Assembly: GCA_019914995.1 (NCBI GenBank)
Contig: CM034132.1
Coordinates: forward strand, 7,301,524 to 7,365,523
Reading direction: 5' to 3'
Length of the DNA: 64,000 nt
Origin: Acanthochlamys bracteata
Taxonomy: Eukaryota; Streptophyta; Magnoliopsida; Pandanales; Velloziaceae
The position numbers were made by a program, and so were the translations under genes. Position 1 is the stretch's first letter, and each line of letters begins with the position of its first letter. Shown piece after piece: positions 34,691 to 48,000 of this stretch. The notes below the pieces were generated by a model. The model saw only the letters and a list, made by a program, of their open reading frames with translations, was not told the DNA's origin and did no database searches.

Positions 34691-37374
34691 AATCGAGCTC
34701 TTAAGTAGAAAATGATATCACGGACAAGTTAGAACATATTTTTTTAACGTCACAAATTTTATTTTTTTAATTCACTTTTAATATAAAATAAATTATAATT
34801 TAAAATAAAATTTTTCTATAAAAAGTATTTTAAATTTAATTTTAAAACTTACTATTAATACAAAAATTTATTTTTTATTAAATATTTTTAATTTTAATAT
34901 TTTAAACTTATTTTCTAAAACTTAAATTTATTTTAGAATAAACACATTCTTATTATAAAAAATAGTTAGCACCAAAACGGACAACAATTGAATTTCCTTC
35001 GGAACACGGACAATGAAAGCTGAACCACTCTAGTTTTTTGATCAGGTATGTTTCAAGTGCGCATAATTGAATATTATGAAATTAAATATTATGAAAATAA
35101 AATTTGGTGAAAAATAAAATTTAATAAAAATAAAATTTGGTGTGATATTTAAAATAAATAAAATAAATTTTAAAATTAAATTTTGATAGAAGTGAAGTTC
35201 GGTGTAAAAATAAAAATAGAGTTGATAATGATAATTAAAATAATAAAATTATTGAACTTAAAATCTGAAAAAAAAAAAAAAATTCTGAGTATTTTGAAAC
35301 AAACCTTTAGAAATATATCCACTTCTATTTCCTAAAGAAACAAAAACCTTCAACTGTCATTAAATTATTACAGAAATAATAAGCTGTCAACTGTCAAGCT
35401 TATTATTCAAATTCCAATACTTATCTAGCTCTTTTTATTAATTTTATTTCAACCACCTTTCGATGCAGCGGCTGTAGTACCTATGAGCCGGTGCGGGAGA
35501 ATCCCGCCATCGACGGCGATATTATGCACAAAGAATTAAGCAGCTGTAAAGCTCTGAAAAGACCCAGCGAGAAATAGCAGGGATAGAGAACTATAAAGAG
35601 ATAAGCTGTCGAGCTCGAAGACGAAGCAAGAGAAGAATTGTTTTCTCAAGAAAAAACAAGATGAAGAATCGTCGTCGTAACCTGCGTTGTGGATTGTGGA
35701 TCGGTGTGATGGTGTGAGTGCTGAGGAAGGAGTGTCAAGACCCCGGGGTCACCCAAGTTTTTGGATCAGTAAAGAAGTAGCAGTTGTGATCGCCGCCGGC
35801 GGTAACGGTGGCTAGTTTTCACGCTGCGAAGATAGATTAATTAATATAATTAATTTTTATTTAATTGAACAATTACCGCAGGAAAGTGTGTTTAATAATC
35901 ATTAATGAAACTCAAGGGGTTTCTAAGAAAATAAAAGTGAGCGGAAAACTTATAAAAATAATTAACTCGGATTTATATTTTGTATTTTCTTGATGTTCAA
36001 CAGATTAAAGTTAAAATGGAACTAATCTGGATAACTCAAAAAGTTTAATCCTGCAGAAAAAATAAAATAGGGGAAAAAGAGATGCTTTGTTAGAGAGTAA
36101 AAGGATAAAAGTGAAAACTAATTGAATTCTACTGCTATCATTTTGTTGTAATCGTTTAACACAAAGAAGTTTGAGGATAAAAAAAATGTTATTTGGCCTC
36201 TACCAAGATACAGCGATCAGATGGTGCGTCTGTTTGATATTCGGCGTCCATTTTATTTAATTATTTAATTTAATTTTTTATTTATAATATTATAATACAT
36301 TTTTACTAATAATTTAAAATAAAATAATTAATTAATTAATCATCAAATTTATTTTAAAAATTTTCAAAAAATATATTTTTTTTTGTTTTAACAAATTCCG
36401 ATATGGATTTGATGAAAGAAAAGGGTCGATTCAGGCCACGCGGTATGTTGTTTGGGAGTTAGTGGGAGACCCGGTTTATCCGGGGGGAGCTTGTTCGTTG
36501 TCTTTCATTTCATTCATTTATACGTCCAACGTTGGCATGAAAATGAAAAGAAAAAAACAAATCCAGCTCCTCTGCTTCAGAGTTTCAGAAAGTTAGTTCA
36601 TGGCTATTGCTAGCTTCTTCACTAGGCTACTGTTTGTTTCAACTTTTCTCTTAAAATAAAAATGGTCCATGCTATCTATCTCTTTGTATTCAAGTGTTCA
36701 TTACTTTATCGCAGTTTGAGTGAGCGCATTGATTGCTCTGAGAAGGACATGGCTTGAGTTATGCCTTTCATAAAAGCTTGCGTTTTCAATTAGCTATTTA
36801 CTGCTATTGCTATTGCTACTGCTGTCTGTGGCTCAGCTTTTTACTGTACTGGTTTTAATATACTATGGTTCATCACTCCTGACCAAGGATAATTATCATA
36901 CATTTAATTATGATCGATATATATTGTTGATACATATTGTCAAAATTTAGAGTACGTCTTATTTAGCTTATCAAATATTTTAAAATAAGTGTTTATAATA
37001 TTTTATTTATAAACTTTAAAGATTATAAAAATATTATATTATACTAATTTTATATATAATTTTTTAAATAAAAAATTAAACTTATCTAAAAAATTCTTTA
37101 AAGTCATTTTTATTTAAGAAAAAACCTTTTATTATATGCAATCCTAAACGTTCCTGTTTAAGAGTTCGACAGCTCTGCGTCGTGCAGCGAAGAACTAATG
37201 AAGCGCTATATGTATAAGCATTGATCACTGTATGTTACAAGTCATTTACTTCATTCCTTGGAAAGAAATTTAGTGGGGTTACAGTCGCTGTCAAGATTAT
37301 GAGAATTATATACTTAACTAAGAAGTTATTCATGATTTTCAGCTAATTGTGCTTAAAAATTTATAAATTTAAGG
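34691..37374. other. AT-rich intergenic region with one GC-richer island
   Basis: 35460-35820 is GC-richer and lacks any long or recognisable frame on either strand. 36590-36660 carries a short ATG frame (MAIASFFTRLLFVSTFLLK) that I could not link to further exons. Otherwise nothing. Confidence 0.35.
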
Positions 37375-37625
37375 GACGTTTGAAAGTGCCTATAAAATTG
37401 AAATTTTCTGTTATAAAAAATATTTTTATTTTTTTTAAAATAAGTTCTATTTTTTTTATTTTTAAAATAATAAAAATATGTAATAGAAAAATTTTCATTG
37501 TGTAAATTTTTTTTATATTTTATAAATTTTTAATAAATATTTTATATACTTATAAAATATATATTAAAAAATATAAAATAAAAAAATTTGAAAAACAGTT
37601 TTTGAAAAGCTAAACCAAAGCTCTA
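37375..37625 (+). repeat. AT-rich MITE-like repeat, copy B
   Basis: Begins GGGACGTTTGAAAGTGCCTA and ends near GAAAAGCTAAACCAAAG. Colinear with 34428-34690. Confidence 0.6.
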
Positions 37626-39595
37626 CCGGTCGTTATGAGAGTTGGAGTGTAATGATAAGGTTTGTAGTGTTCAATTTATTCTGATAATTTTAAGCTTCAT
37701 ATAAAAGATCGAAATTATTTAAAATTTTATTAATTTTATCATATTTTGATTAAAAATTAGAAGAATATTTAGAAATTATTAAATTAAAGAACTTTTTCTA
37801 ATAAATAAGTTTTTTCTAATATTTATAAAAAATTAATATTTTTTTGTTTATACATATAATAATATATAATTATTTACATTATTTAGATTTATAAAATTTT
37901 AAAATACTATAAAAATGTATTGAAAATAAAAATTAATGCCATATATATATATTGAAGATAATTTTTTTTATGAAAGTTATGTATCTAAATCTAGACATTA
38001 TTTACAAAATTTAAAAAAAATATTGAAATAGTATGAATTAATTTCAACTGTTCAAAATTTTCGTTCGAAACTCGGAGACTGGAAGAAATCGCATAGTGTC
38101 TATCATCTAAGAAATTTATAGTTCAAATTTTTTATGGCCCGAATAAAGGAAATTATAACATTCATGAAATTTTGTAAGTTTTCTTCTTGGTCCATCTTTT
38201 TTGTCCATTTTTCTAATTATGTACTTCAAAATATGTGTCCATTCTCGATTACATATATCACACTTTCTAAAAGAGTTATTTGGGCGTATTTATTTAAAAA
38301 TAAATTCAGTAAATTTGAATTTAAAAAATAAATATTAATATTTATAATTAAAAAAGAAAATATTTAATAAAAAATTAATTTTCTTTTTAATTTTATATTA
38401 ATAATAGATTTAAAATTAATTTAAATAAAATTTTTTAAAAAAATTATTTTTAAATTTTTTTTATAAAATTAATTTTAAAAAGTGAAAATTGGAACGATAG
38501 TAAACAAGTTTTTTGTATATCTGAACTTTGCACCATTACTCTTTAATTTTATCCTTAAAATAGCGACGTGAATCTAGTGAGAGATGGAAGATGCTATCAA
38601 AAGCTAAAAGAAACAAATAGCACTAAATATAAGTAAATAAGATGTGTTTTTTCTTTATTTACTAAAATTAAGTTATTTATATATTTTTTATATAGTTAAA
38701 AAATAAGTGAAAAGAATTATAAGGATGAAAAGAATTATCTAATATAGTTTATTTTTTTATTTTGGTTCTCTGGATTAATAATTTATTTTCATGTACTCCT
38801 TTGACAAACAATAATAGCAACACATTTCTAGAATGAAGTTCGCAATTTTGATTAGCAAAGAGAGAAAAGACAACAATGCCAAGTTTCTCAGGACGTGTTT
38901 TATTATATTGAATTTCAAATTTTTTTAATATTTAAATTCGAATTAGTTTATATATTTTTAATTATTCTTTCAAACTTAATTTTATTGTCATATCTAAATC
39001 TATTTTACGAAATTTCGTATACTAAATTTCATTATGTTAGTTAACACAAAATCTTATTCTTATACAATGAAAAAGAACGTTTTTAGTGCAAGTAGCATAA
39101 TTTTAAAACAATTATTCCTCCTTGATTTCGGTCTAAGTTGATTTAAAAGTAGGTCGCATAAGTGATTCGATAAGATTCAGATCGATCCGGTACGTCTCGG
39201 ATCAACTCAGTGATCCGGTTGAGCATATCAACCCAATTTTAATTTTTATTAAAAAAATAATATGTTTATTTAAAATAGAAAATTATTTTTATTAGTACTC
39301 TAAAATATGCATTTTATTAAATATTTTTTTATTACTAATTTATTTTATTATTTTTTATTTTTTATTAAAAGTAATAAATAAATAAAATATAGTGTAAATA
39401 GTATGAGCAATTATAGTATAAATAATTTGTTATTTGTAATATATAAAATATAGAGATTTTATTATATATTAGATTTTTTGGATATTGTTTAAATACTATA
39501 GCTGAAAAATATGATTGATATAATTTTAAAAATCTATTCATATTTGTTTTATACAATTATTTTTAATTTTTTTGAATAATTGCTATAAAAAATAC

Positions 39596-39632
<37 letters not shown>

Positions 39633-41220
39633 TTTATTTGATAAATTTAATTTGATCTAATAGATTGATTCGATAATTTATCCGATTAATCGATAATTTA
39701 GTAACTTTTTTGGATCAGAGTTTGGTTTTAAAAGTACTACAAGAGAAAGTTTCAATATTATTTCTTTTAAGACTCGAGTAATTTGTACTTACCCCACCTT
39801 ACTTTTAATACGATTAGTTTGTCTGTTTTATTTAAATTTCTCATTTTATCTATGTTTACTAATATTATCACTTTATCTATCTAGATTTAACTGCTTTATC
39901 GTTTTTACCCATCTATGTTAATTTTTTCATTAGCTTATTGTCAATAAATTTTGCTAATGTAAAATGTATAATAGTATTTATATTATTTATACACCAGCAT
40001 CACATTAGCCATTTTTTTAACTTTATAGGAAAAAAGCAATGGAGATAGATAAAAGGATAATACTATAAACTATACAGTTCAATTTAGATAGAGTTATAAT
40101 TTTTTAAAAAGTTGGCAAAACAAAAATTAAAAATAAAGTTGCTTAAGGCCTTTTTGGGTTGTTTATTCAGCTTTTTTCAAAAATATTTCTCTATTCAAAT
40201 AAATTTTTTCTACAATACTTCAAACTTTTAAATTTAAAAAGTATAAATAAATTATATATAATACAATTATTATATCTATAAAATTTAAGAAAATAAAAAT
40301 AGATACTTTATTTTAAAAAAGAATTTCTAAAAGATTTATTTGGAGCTATTCAAAATGTTTCTTTAAATAAATTTTCGTTTAGGTGATCTTAGCCTAAATA
40401 TTTCAAAATATAAAAGAATTATATATATATTGGTTTTTATTATGTATAGTTAAAAAGTCAATTTAATTTTCAAAAATATTGAAAAATAATTTTCATTTTT
40501 AAATAAATAATTTTTATAAACACTTTTAAATATCTCGTATTCTCGGAATAATATTAAGATGACCGTTGAAGTATTTAAAATAAAAAAAATTTTAAAGAGA
40601 TTTTAATTTTTACAATTTTTTATAAAATAAATTTGACTACTTATTTGAAAATTATATTATTTTATAGCAGAGGGGTAAGAAGGTAAAAAATGCGAGAAGA
40701 AGGAAAGGGGAGGTATCTGCGTGCGTGCGTGCGTGTTGTTACAAAGAAGAAAGAGCACCCGGAAAAGCAGAGCGGCTCTACAACGTCTTGTCACCAGACT
40801 TATATGATGCAGATGCATTCATTCATTCATTAAAATACACAACACTCCCCCGCAGTTCACGTCTGAACTGGACTCCACTGAAATATATAATTGTATAATA
40901 CGCCAACGTTTCACCGAAACACTACACTGCACTGCACCTGCACTCCACATGCTAGAATACACCCGTTTCCCGGTTTTACTTGATCGGCCCCTCTATGTAA
41001 TAACTTTTCACAAAATTCAGCTATTCACTCCGGATGACTTCGGCAAAAGTGCGTGTTTAACCGCACCCACAACTCTACTTTTTTCAAATTTATTTTTAAT
41101 ATAATACATAAAAAATTAAAAAAAAATTTTTTTATTAATATTTTTATTTTTTAATTTAATTTTTTAAATCTACTTCTTAAAAATTCTATTTTTTTCCTCC
41201 TTTTAACTAGAGTAGATCTT
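37626..41220. other. AT-rich intergenic region upstream of the ARF gene
   Basis: No gene. 39599-39628 is a (TA)n microsatellite and 40720-40736 a (GTGC)n microsatellite. 39120-39250 and 39630-39740 carry GATCCGG/GATTCGATAA words like a decayed MITE. 40150-40560 resembles the GGCC.TTTGG family. Confidence 0.4.
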
Positions 41221-41379
41221 GATTTTGATAAAGCCCTTAATGCCAATATCAAGCGTAGAGGCGCAATATCGCTAATAGCAATAATAAAATAAAGATCTTT
41301 CTAAAGCAACATCACTACTACCCCCACCAGCTGCTGCTGCAGCAGGCAGCAGAAAGAAGAAGCAACATCAGCAGCGGCA

Positions 41380-42073
41380 GCTGCTCCGGATTTATATGAC
41401 ACAAAAGCAGGTCTCTTTCTTTCAAAACCACAACACAAAATTATTCCTTTCCATTTCCAATTTTGACCTTTGCTATCCCCTCCTGTAATCCTGTTCTTTC
41501 ATTCGCCCCGCCCTTTTTACACAACTGATTTTCTTACTCTTTCCATTCAATTTGAATTTCAATGGTTTCAACTTGAGCAACAGCAACAGTAGCAGTGTCG
41601 TACGTTGTTCAAATGGTTTTACGTCAAAGAGAGAACTCTATCCCCTGCTTTTGGCAAAGCTGATGTACCCAAAACCCGCTTTTGAGAGTCACTTTTTTCT
41701 TGTATCTACCCCTCTCTCTTTCTTTCTTTCTTTTTTCTTTTTCTTTTCTTCTCTGCTTTTCTTCTTACTTCTTTGTGTTTCCTATTTTTCTGAGAGTCAC
41801 TTGTGCGGGCACTCTTTTGTAGCTCTAGCCTTTTCCTTGCTTGCTTCGCTTCAAACTAGTTTTCTAGTTGGTTTTTCTGTTCTTATTATTTTATTTCGTT
41901 GAATAAAATATGGAGATCTGTTTTTTGAAATTGCCTTTCCACCAGTCGATTCAACCTTCTTGTTCGCTTTCCTCGTCTTGTTAGTTGTTTTGTAGATGCA
42001 GTTTTTACCCTTCTGTTTTTGTTAATTTCAATATTTATCTGCTAGCTTAGTTGGGGTTAGTGATTTTTCTAGT
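41380..42073 (+). promoter_or_regulatory. ARF core promoter and uORF-rich leader
   Basis: A weak TATA-like TTTATATGA at about 41390 is followed by roughly 650 bp of pyrimidine-rich leader. The leader contains several upstream ATGs: 41561 (4 codons), about 41612 (16 codons), 41663 (80 codons, ending 41902), 41910 (about 24 codons) and about 41997 (9 codons). All stop before the main ATG at 42074. Arabidopsis ETTIN also has leader uORFs that repress translation, so similar control is a reasonable inference. A leader intron that would remove some of them cannot be excluded. Confidence 0.5.
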
Positions 42074-45000
42074 ATGGGGATTGATCTGAACACCATTGAA
42101 GAAAAAGAACAGGAAGAATCTTCTCCGGCTACTCCTGGAGTTTTCCATGAAGGAGGAGGAGGAGTTTGTTTGGAACTCTGGCACGCTTGTGCTGGCCCGC
42201 TTATTTCACTGCCGAAGAAAGGAAGCTTCGTAGTTTACTTGCCGCAGGGCCATCTGGAGCTTCTTGGTGATGCTGTCGCAGCACGGCGGGTTTTCAATTT
42301 GCCGCCCCATGTTTTCTGCCGTGTTGTAGATGTCACACTCCACGTCTGTTGATAACTTTCTTTTCGCAAAAGTGAATTTGTTTCAGGTTGAGGTGGTTTG
42401 CTGAGAGTGATGGACTCTTCTGTTCTCTGAATGCAGGCGGAGCCGGTGACGGACGAAGTTTATGCAAGGCTCTCACTTGTTGCCCAGAAAGAGGTCAGGA
42501 TTCTTCACCGAACGGATACACTTTCCTAGTAAATTGGAATTTCTGTTTCTTTTGTTTCCCCCCTTCTCGCTGGGCATACTTTGTTTTGTATTAGATTGAT
42601 TTTTGATTACGAGATGGAATTAAGATAGTGAATAATGTCATTAGTTTTTAAGCTAGAAACATGTCCAGAGGCAAATCATCATCTAACCGCACCATTATGA
42701 TCCCACAAGGAGCACTTTATCAAGTATCAATTATATTTTTGTAGTAAGACTACGTTGGTGCTCAAGGATTCTCCTCCGGAAATTCATGTCTCAACTTCTT
42801 CTTGAGATTTCAAATGCAACATAGAACTATACCAACTGGCTTAACGTTCAGATGTGTTTTATTAAAGAGGTTTATCGAGACATTCTTTTATTGTTTCCTC
42901 CAAGAAACTTGAGAACAAGAACGTCCATTTTAAATATTGTTGAGGTTGATGTCTATCGCAATGTGTGCCATTGTTTCTTTAGTTCTTATTTAATTTTTTA
43001 ATTACTTCTATTTGTTAATACAGTGATCTTGTTGTTCTCTAAACTGTTTTCACATTAGGACTTTGAAAGGAAGCTGCGAGAAGGTGAGTTTGAAGGAGAG
43101 GAGGGAATTGGGGAAGTTGACTGCCTAAATAGATCAGGGACACCTCATATGTTCTGCAAGACTCTTACTGCATCTGACACGAGCACTCATGGGGGCTTTT
43201 CTGTCCCTAGACGAGCTGCAGAAGATTGTTTCCCCCCACTGGTAACGAAGCATCGTACCCACAAGTTATTTATCCTTTTGTAACCGTCACAACCATACCC
43301 TTGTTGATGGTGAATGCATGTTCATTACTCTTTCTTGTTCTGGTTGGCTGCCTTGCCCATTACTTTTTCTTACTTCTTTTTTATTTGTATGGAGTAGGAC
43401 TACAAGCAGCAGAGACCTTCGCAAGAGCTTACTGCAAAAGACTTGCATGGCGTCCAATGGAGATTTCGTCATATCTATAGGGGTATTTTGAGCACACAAG
43501 CTTGCACATATTTCATATTCTTGCAACTTCATCTATTGGCAATTAATGCACTAGCTTTAAAGATAAGCTTGTGAACTTCTCCAATGATACTACATTATGG
43601 TGAAAATTTGTCCAAAATTAGAGCCACTAAAACCAGATTCACGACGTTACTTGCTTTGCTGTTTCCTTCTTCTTAGGACGCCAAATTCCTCCTATTTACA
43701 AGTGCATTATCTTCTGAAATAGTTTGCCTCTTTTAAACTTTGCCTTAAGGATTACTTTTTAAATGTTTTCTGGAGATGTATTATATGAATGATTATTGTT
43801 GTTCGATTGAAAGATTGATCCATTAAAAGACTACCTCAGTTATTATTAAAGTGACTTTGATTTTTTGTTGTTAGGATTAAGGCTAATGAATGTGCAATCT
43901 TGGTTACGTCTGTAATTGAGAGACTCTGGTACGACGGGATACTTGATGTGTCAGGGATGTGGTACATGCCTTGTTGAGGGACGTTTTGCTAATTGATTCT
44001 GATTCCTAGATTCATATGACTCATAATACAAACACTTCTAAAATATTCATGATATAATGCTTTTGTTGAAAAGTATTTTGAAATGATTAGTATGTGTCTT
44101 GAAGGCAATTTCATATATTTGGATTCGTGCTTCAGCATGTCGACAGTATACTTCTTTCATCTGCTACTCCCCAAAGTTCAAAACTGTTCTTCACTTTTAG
44201 AGCATTCTTTTGATAGGGGCAACATGTTCACATTGTTCGGCAGACTGTTTGATGTTTTTTCTTTTAAGTTGACATTGAAATGTGATATCTATTAATAGGT
44301 CAACCTAGGCGGCATCTACTTACAACAGGATGGAGTGCATTTGTTAATAAGAAGAAGATTGTCTCTGGAGATGCTGTACTGTTTCTCAAGTAAGAGTGTC
44401 TAATAGCATAACATAGTATGTGCATTCCATATATGAAGAAAAGCCTTCTCATGGTAGTAAATCTTTGTGGCTCTATGTAGGGGCAATAATGGTGAGCTTT
44501 GGTTGGGAATCCGAAGAGCATACCACCCTGAAAGCAGTAGTCCACCTAGTCTCTATGGAAAGAGCTTGAATCTTGGCACTCTATCTGCAATCTCCATTGC
44601 TGTGGCTGGTGGAAGTTTATTTAGTATTGATTACAACCCGACGTAAGCCTCTAATATTGCTTCCATTTCCTAATAATTGCAAATTCCTTTTGAGACTCTA
44701 AAAGAGACTACAACTACAACTACTATCAACATATCAGAAAGTATCAGGCTATAAGCATTAAACAAAACATCTTGATGATGATGTTGGTAGGTGGTGGAAG
44801 GATAATAGAGGTGATATTTGGTAGTTTTAGTGGATCTAGTAGATATGATTAGTGCAAGTACATAACCATCACTGTGCCTCAACACTACTATGTTCGGAAA
44901 TGCCCATTGTAACTGCAACGGAAACCTACCACCTCCACTGCTGGCACCCAGACCATATCTAGACATCACAGGTCCACAAGTCCTATTATGACAATTTCCA

Positions 45001-48000
45001 TCAGTATGACTTCATCGAAATGCCACACTACTTGCACTGTGGCTGGTGTCTTCTCAAGACTGTAGAAAGGTCTCTAACCTTGTTTGTAAGTTGTTGCAAA
45101 TTCAGTTAGAGTGAATTAGGTGAAAGCTAGTATAGATCTGATTGTGCAGTGTGCATACTGTTGAAGAAATAAATATTATACCGGCAGTGCAAATAGACTA
45201 TTTTATTTACAAGACAAGCATGCTAACTGGCCGACAGTTTCAAAAGGAAGGTGAACTGATTTGTAAAGCTGAATTCTGGATGACCCTTAATGGCTTCAGA
45301 TTTCTGTGAGACATTAATATCATTGGATCTAAGAAAGTAATCTACTAAAATTAATATAACTATTTTCCCCAAAATTAAGGCATGTCTGTTCACCTAAGGT
45401 GATCTTATATATGTAAAATATGTTATCTCATTTCTTTTGTTCTCTTTCATATTATTTTAATGTGTATTCTTGTGTTTAAGAACTTGTCTATACTATTTTG
45501 ATGTGTATTTTGTGTTTAAGAATGTGGCAGTATAAGAAAAAAACAGATGACAACAATTGGCTAAAGTAAATAACTAAGATTTGCTTGATTTAGTCTGCCA
45601 TAAGCTTTAATTTCCTTTAAGTTCTTTGGGGTTATATTTAGGTCACTTGCTATTAATAGAAAATTATAAGAAAATAGTTTTTTTTGCCTGCACAAATGAA
45701 GCTCATGCTCTTGGGCAAATACTAAAGATTCTCAACCAACTCAAGGACAACTTTACTCCCCCTACTTGTGATGAAACTGAAGTCGATTCGATCAGCCCAT
45801 GTTAGGTTGTCTGATGCACCTGTAACCTTCTTACCTGTGAGTTCACCTACATCAACTTCCTCTTGTGCCATTAGACTACACCTGTTTGGATAATCAAACT
45901 TTCATAGTGCAACTCGATAAGATATCCTCATACAGTGCTATTTCTACAGTATCTTTTGTTAATAATTGTCTATGTGTTCACATATCTGTGGTTGTAGTTT
46001 ATTTGATTCTTCTTCTAATTGCATTTGTAGGTAGAGTTAATGAGTAGACATAGATTCAGAGAAGAAGCTAGCACATAGGATTATTACCAGAACATCTAAT
46101 TCAATTTTCAAATTGAATACTACAGTTGTCTTCTTCTGTTAATTACTTGCAAATCTTTAACATGTCCCGTACAAGTACTTTTTCGGGATAGGTGGGATAA
46201 GGAGGATAACAAAGATAAGGAATACAACATGCAATTGTGTTTTTTGCCTGGGAGAGTTATTCTCATCGAGTAGTTCTTTTTGAGATTTATCTCCACCATT
46301 ATTCCATGTCCTTTCTGTGGATGGCTCCGTATCTCCTGCTCCCCCTTATTTTCAAAAGAACATATGATAAAATTTGTATGGAATAACGATGGGATAAGTT
46401 CTACAAGTAGCTATTCTGATGAGAATACTTATCTTAGGCAAGAACACCACTTCACATTATACTCCTTATTCTTCTTATAATCCTTATCCCACTATTGTTG
46501 CTATTCCCAAAAGAATGACTACTTAGTTTCTGTGATGCTCTGAAATATTAACTGCCAGCAATATTTTCCTTCTGAGAATGCATGTATAATATTCTTCTTC
46601 AACTTTTCTAGGGCAAACCCTTCATCAGAATTCATAATACCATACTGGAAATTCTCAAAAAGCCTTAATCATTCATTTTCTGTTGGAATGAGGTTCAAAA
46701 TTCTATTTGAAAGTGAAGATGCAGCAGAGAGAAGGTATACTTGGTATTCTTTTCAGTCTATTCACATGTTTTGGAAGATGACAATTCCCCATCCTTTGGT
46801 TTTTAGGTACACAGGAGTGATTAAGGAGATTGCCGAGGTGGACCCCATTAAATGGCCTGGATCAAAATGGAAATGCCTAACTGTAAGGGCTATATAGAAA
46901 CTCTTTCTTGGTTCTCTTTTCATTTTACTGTTGCTTCTTTTAACAGTATTTTTCAGTAGCCTGTTGCATAAAGTCTTGCATATTTTACCTTAAATATGTT
47001 GTTTCTTTATAAGAAGTGTGCCACTTCTTTACTATCACCTCTTCCTAAACCAGTGGACTCTCTTACTACAATTTTACAAGTTATTTTGTTATTATTTTAA
47101 GCATTAATCCTATCTAAGAAATGTTGCATTACATCGTTTATTACTTTCTTGAGTTGATAATGGCCATTCTGATTTATGTTCTCCCATCCATTTCTCTTCT
47201 ATGTTGCCAATTATATCGAGCCATTTTGATACCATAGCAGCTTGGGTCTAACAATTACATTGTGTTGAACACCTGTGCAAATGGAAGGCCACGTGTTCAG
47301 AGGACCTACTTTGGTTTGAGTTTGCCCTTGCCCAATTGAGCTTTAAATGATTCTGCTGGCCGTTCTTGCTTATTTTAGTAATATGTTTGCAGTGAACTCT
47401 ATTTTATAGCATTTCCATTCAAGTAGCTCATCTCCTGCAAGTTATGTTTCTTTCCTGCATTTCACGCATATATTGTTTTTTTTTTTTGTTACTTCAGGTA
47501 AAATGGGATGATGATGCGAATATGTATAGGCAAAGTAGGGTTTCACCTTGGGAGATAGAATCTATTGGTTCTGTTTCATGCAGTAATGGTGCGCTAGTAA
47601 CTGGTTCCAAGAGAAGCAAGATATCTGAATTCTTAGTCAATCGTGATTTTCCAGTTCTGAGTATGTTAAATTGACGCAATTGTGCTTCAATTTCGTATAT
47701 GTACACAGCGTTTGCTTATTTTCTCCCAATGTGTTTCAGATGGAGCTCGACTTCCTGGTTTGGGAGAATCTGCAATTGCAAGTTTTCACAAGGTCTTGCA
47801 AGGTCAAGAAATGGGCATGACAGCTCCTCATGGAGGGATTGCTGTGTCAAATTGTCTACTTTCTGAAATGGCATGCCATCAGTTTCCTCATACAAGGAGG
47901 TGCATGCCCGAAACTTTTATGCCATCTGCTTCGGCAAGAAGTTTCGAAGTTCCAGTAGGGAGCTCATCCTTATCCTTTGGTGAATCTATCAGATTCAATG

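Noticed and set aside
36599..36660. Short ATG frame MAIASFFTRLLFVSTFLLK as a possible secreted peptide
   Set aside because: Nineteen codons with no following exon, no clear donor site and no recognised family.
39110..39760. Possible additional hAT-type MITE (TTTTAAAAC at both ends)
   Set aside because: The candidate 8-bp duplication matches in only about 5 of 8 bases and the termini are simple AT words, so borders could not be supported.
41552..41902. 116-codon frame just upstream of the ARF gene
   Set aside because: The first codons lack an ATG; the first in-frame ATG is at 41663. It is treated as a leader uORF, not as a separate protein gene.
42388..42594. 68-codon frame overlapping ARF exon 2
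   Set aside because: It is out of frame with the ARF coding sequence and runs through exon 2 and its introns without family resemblance.
43226..43532. Open frames on both strands across ARF exon 4
   Set aside because: Shadow frames of the B3-encoding exon and flanking introns; the in-phase ARF reading explains the conservation.
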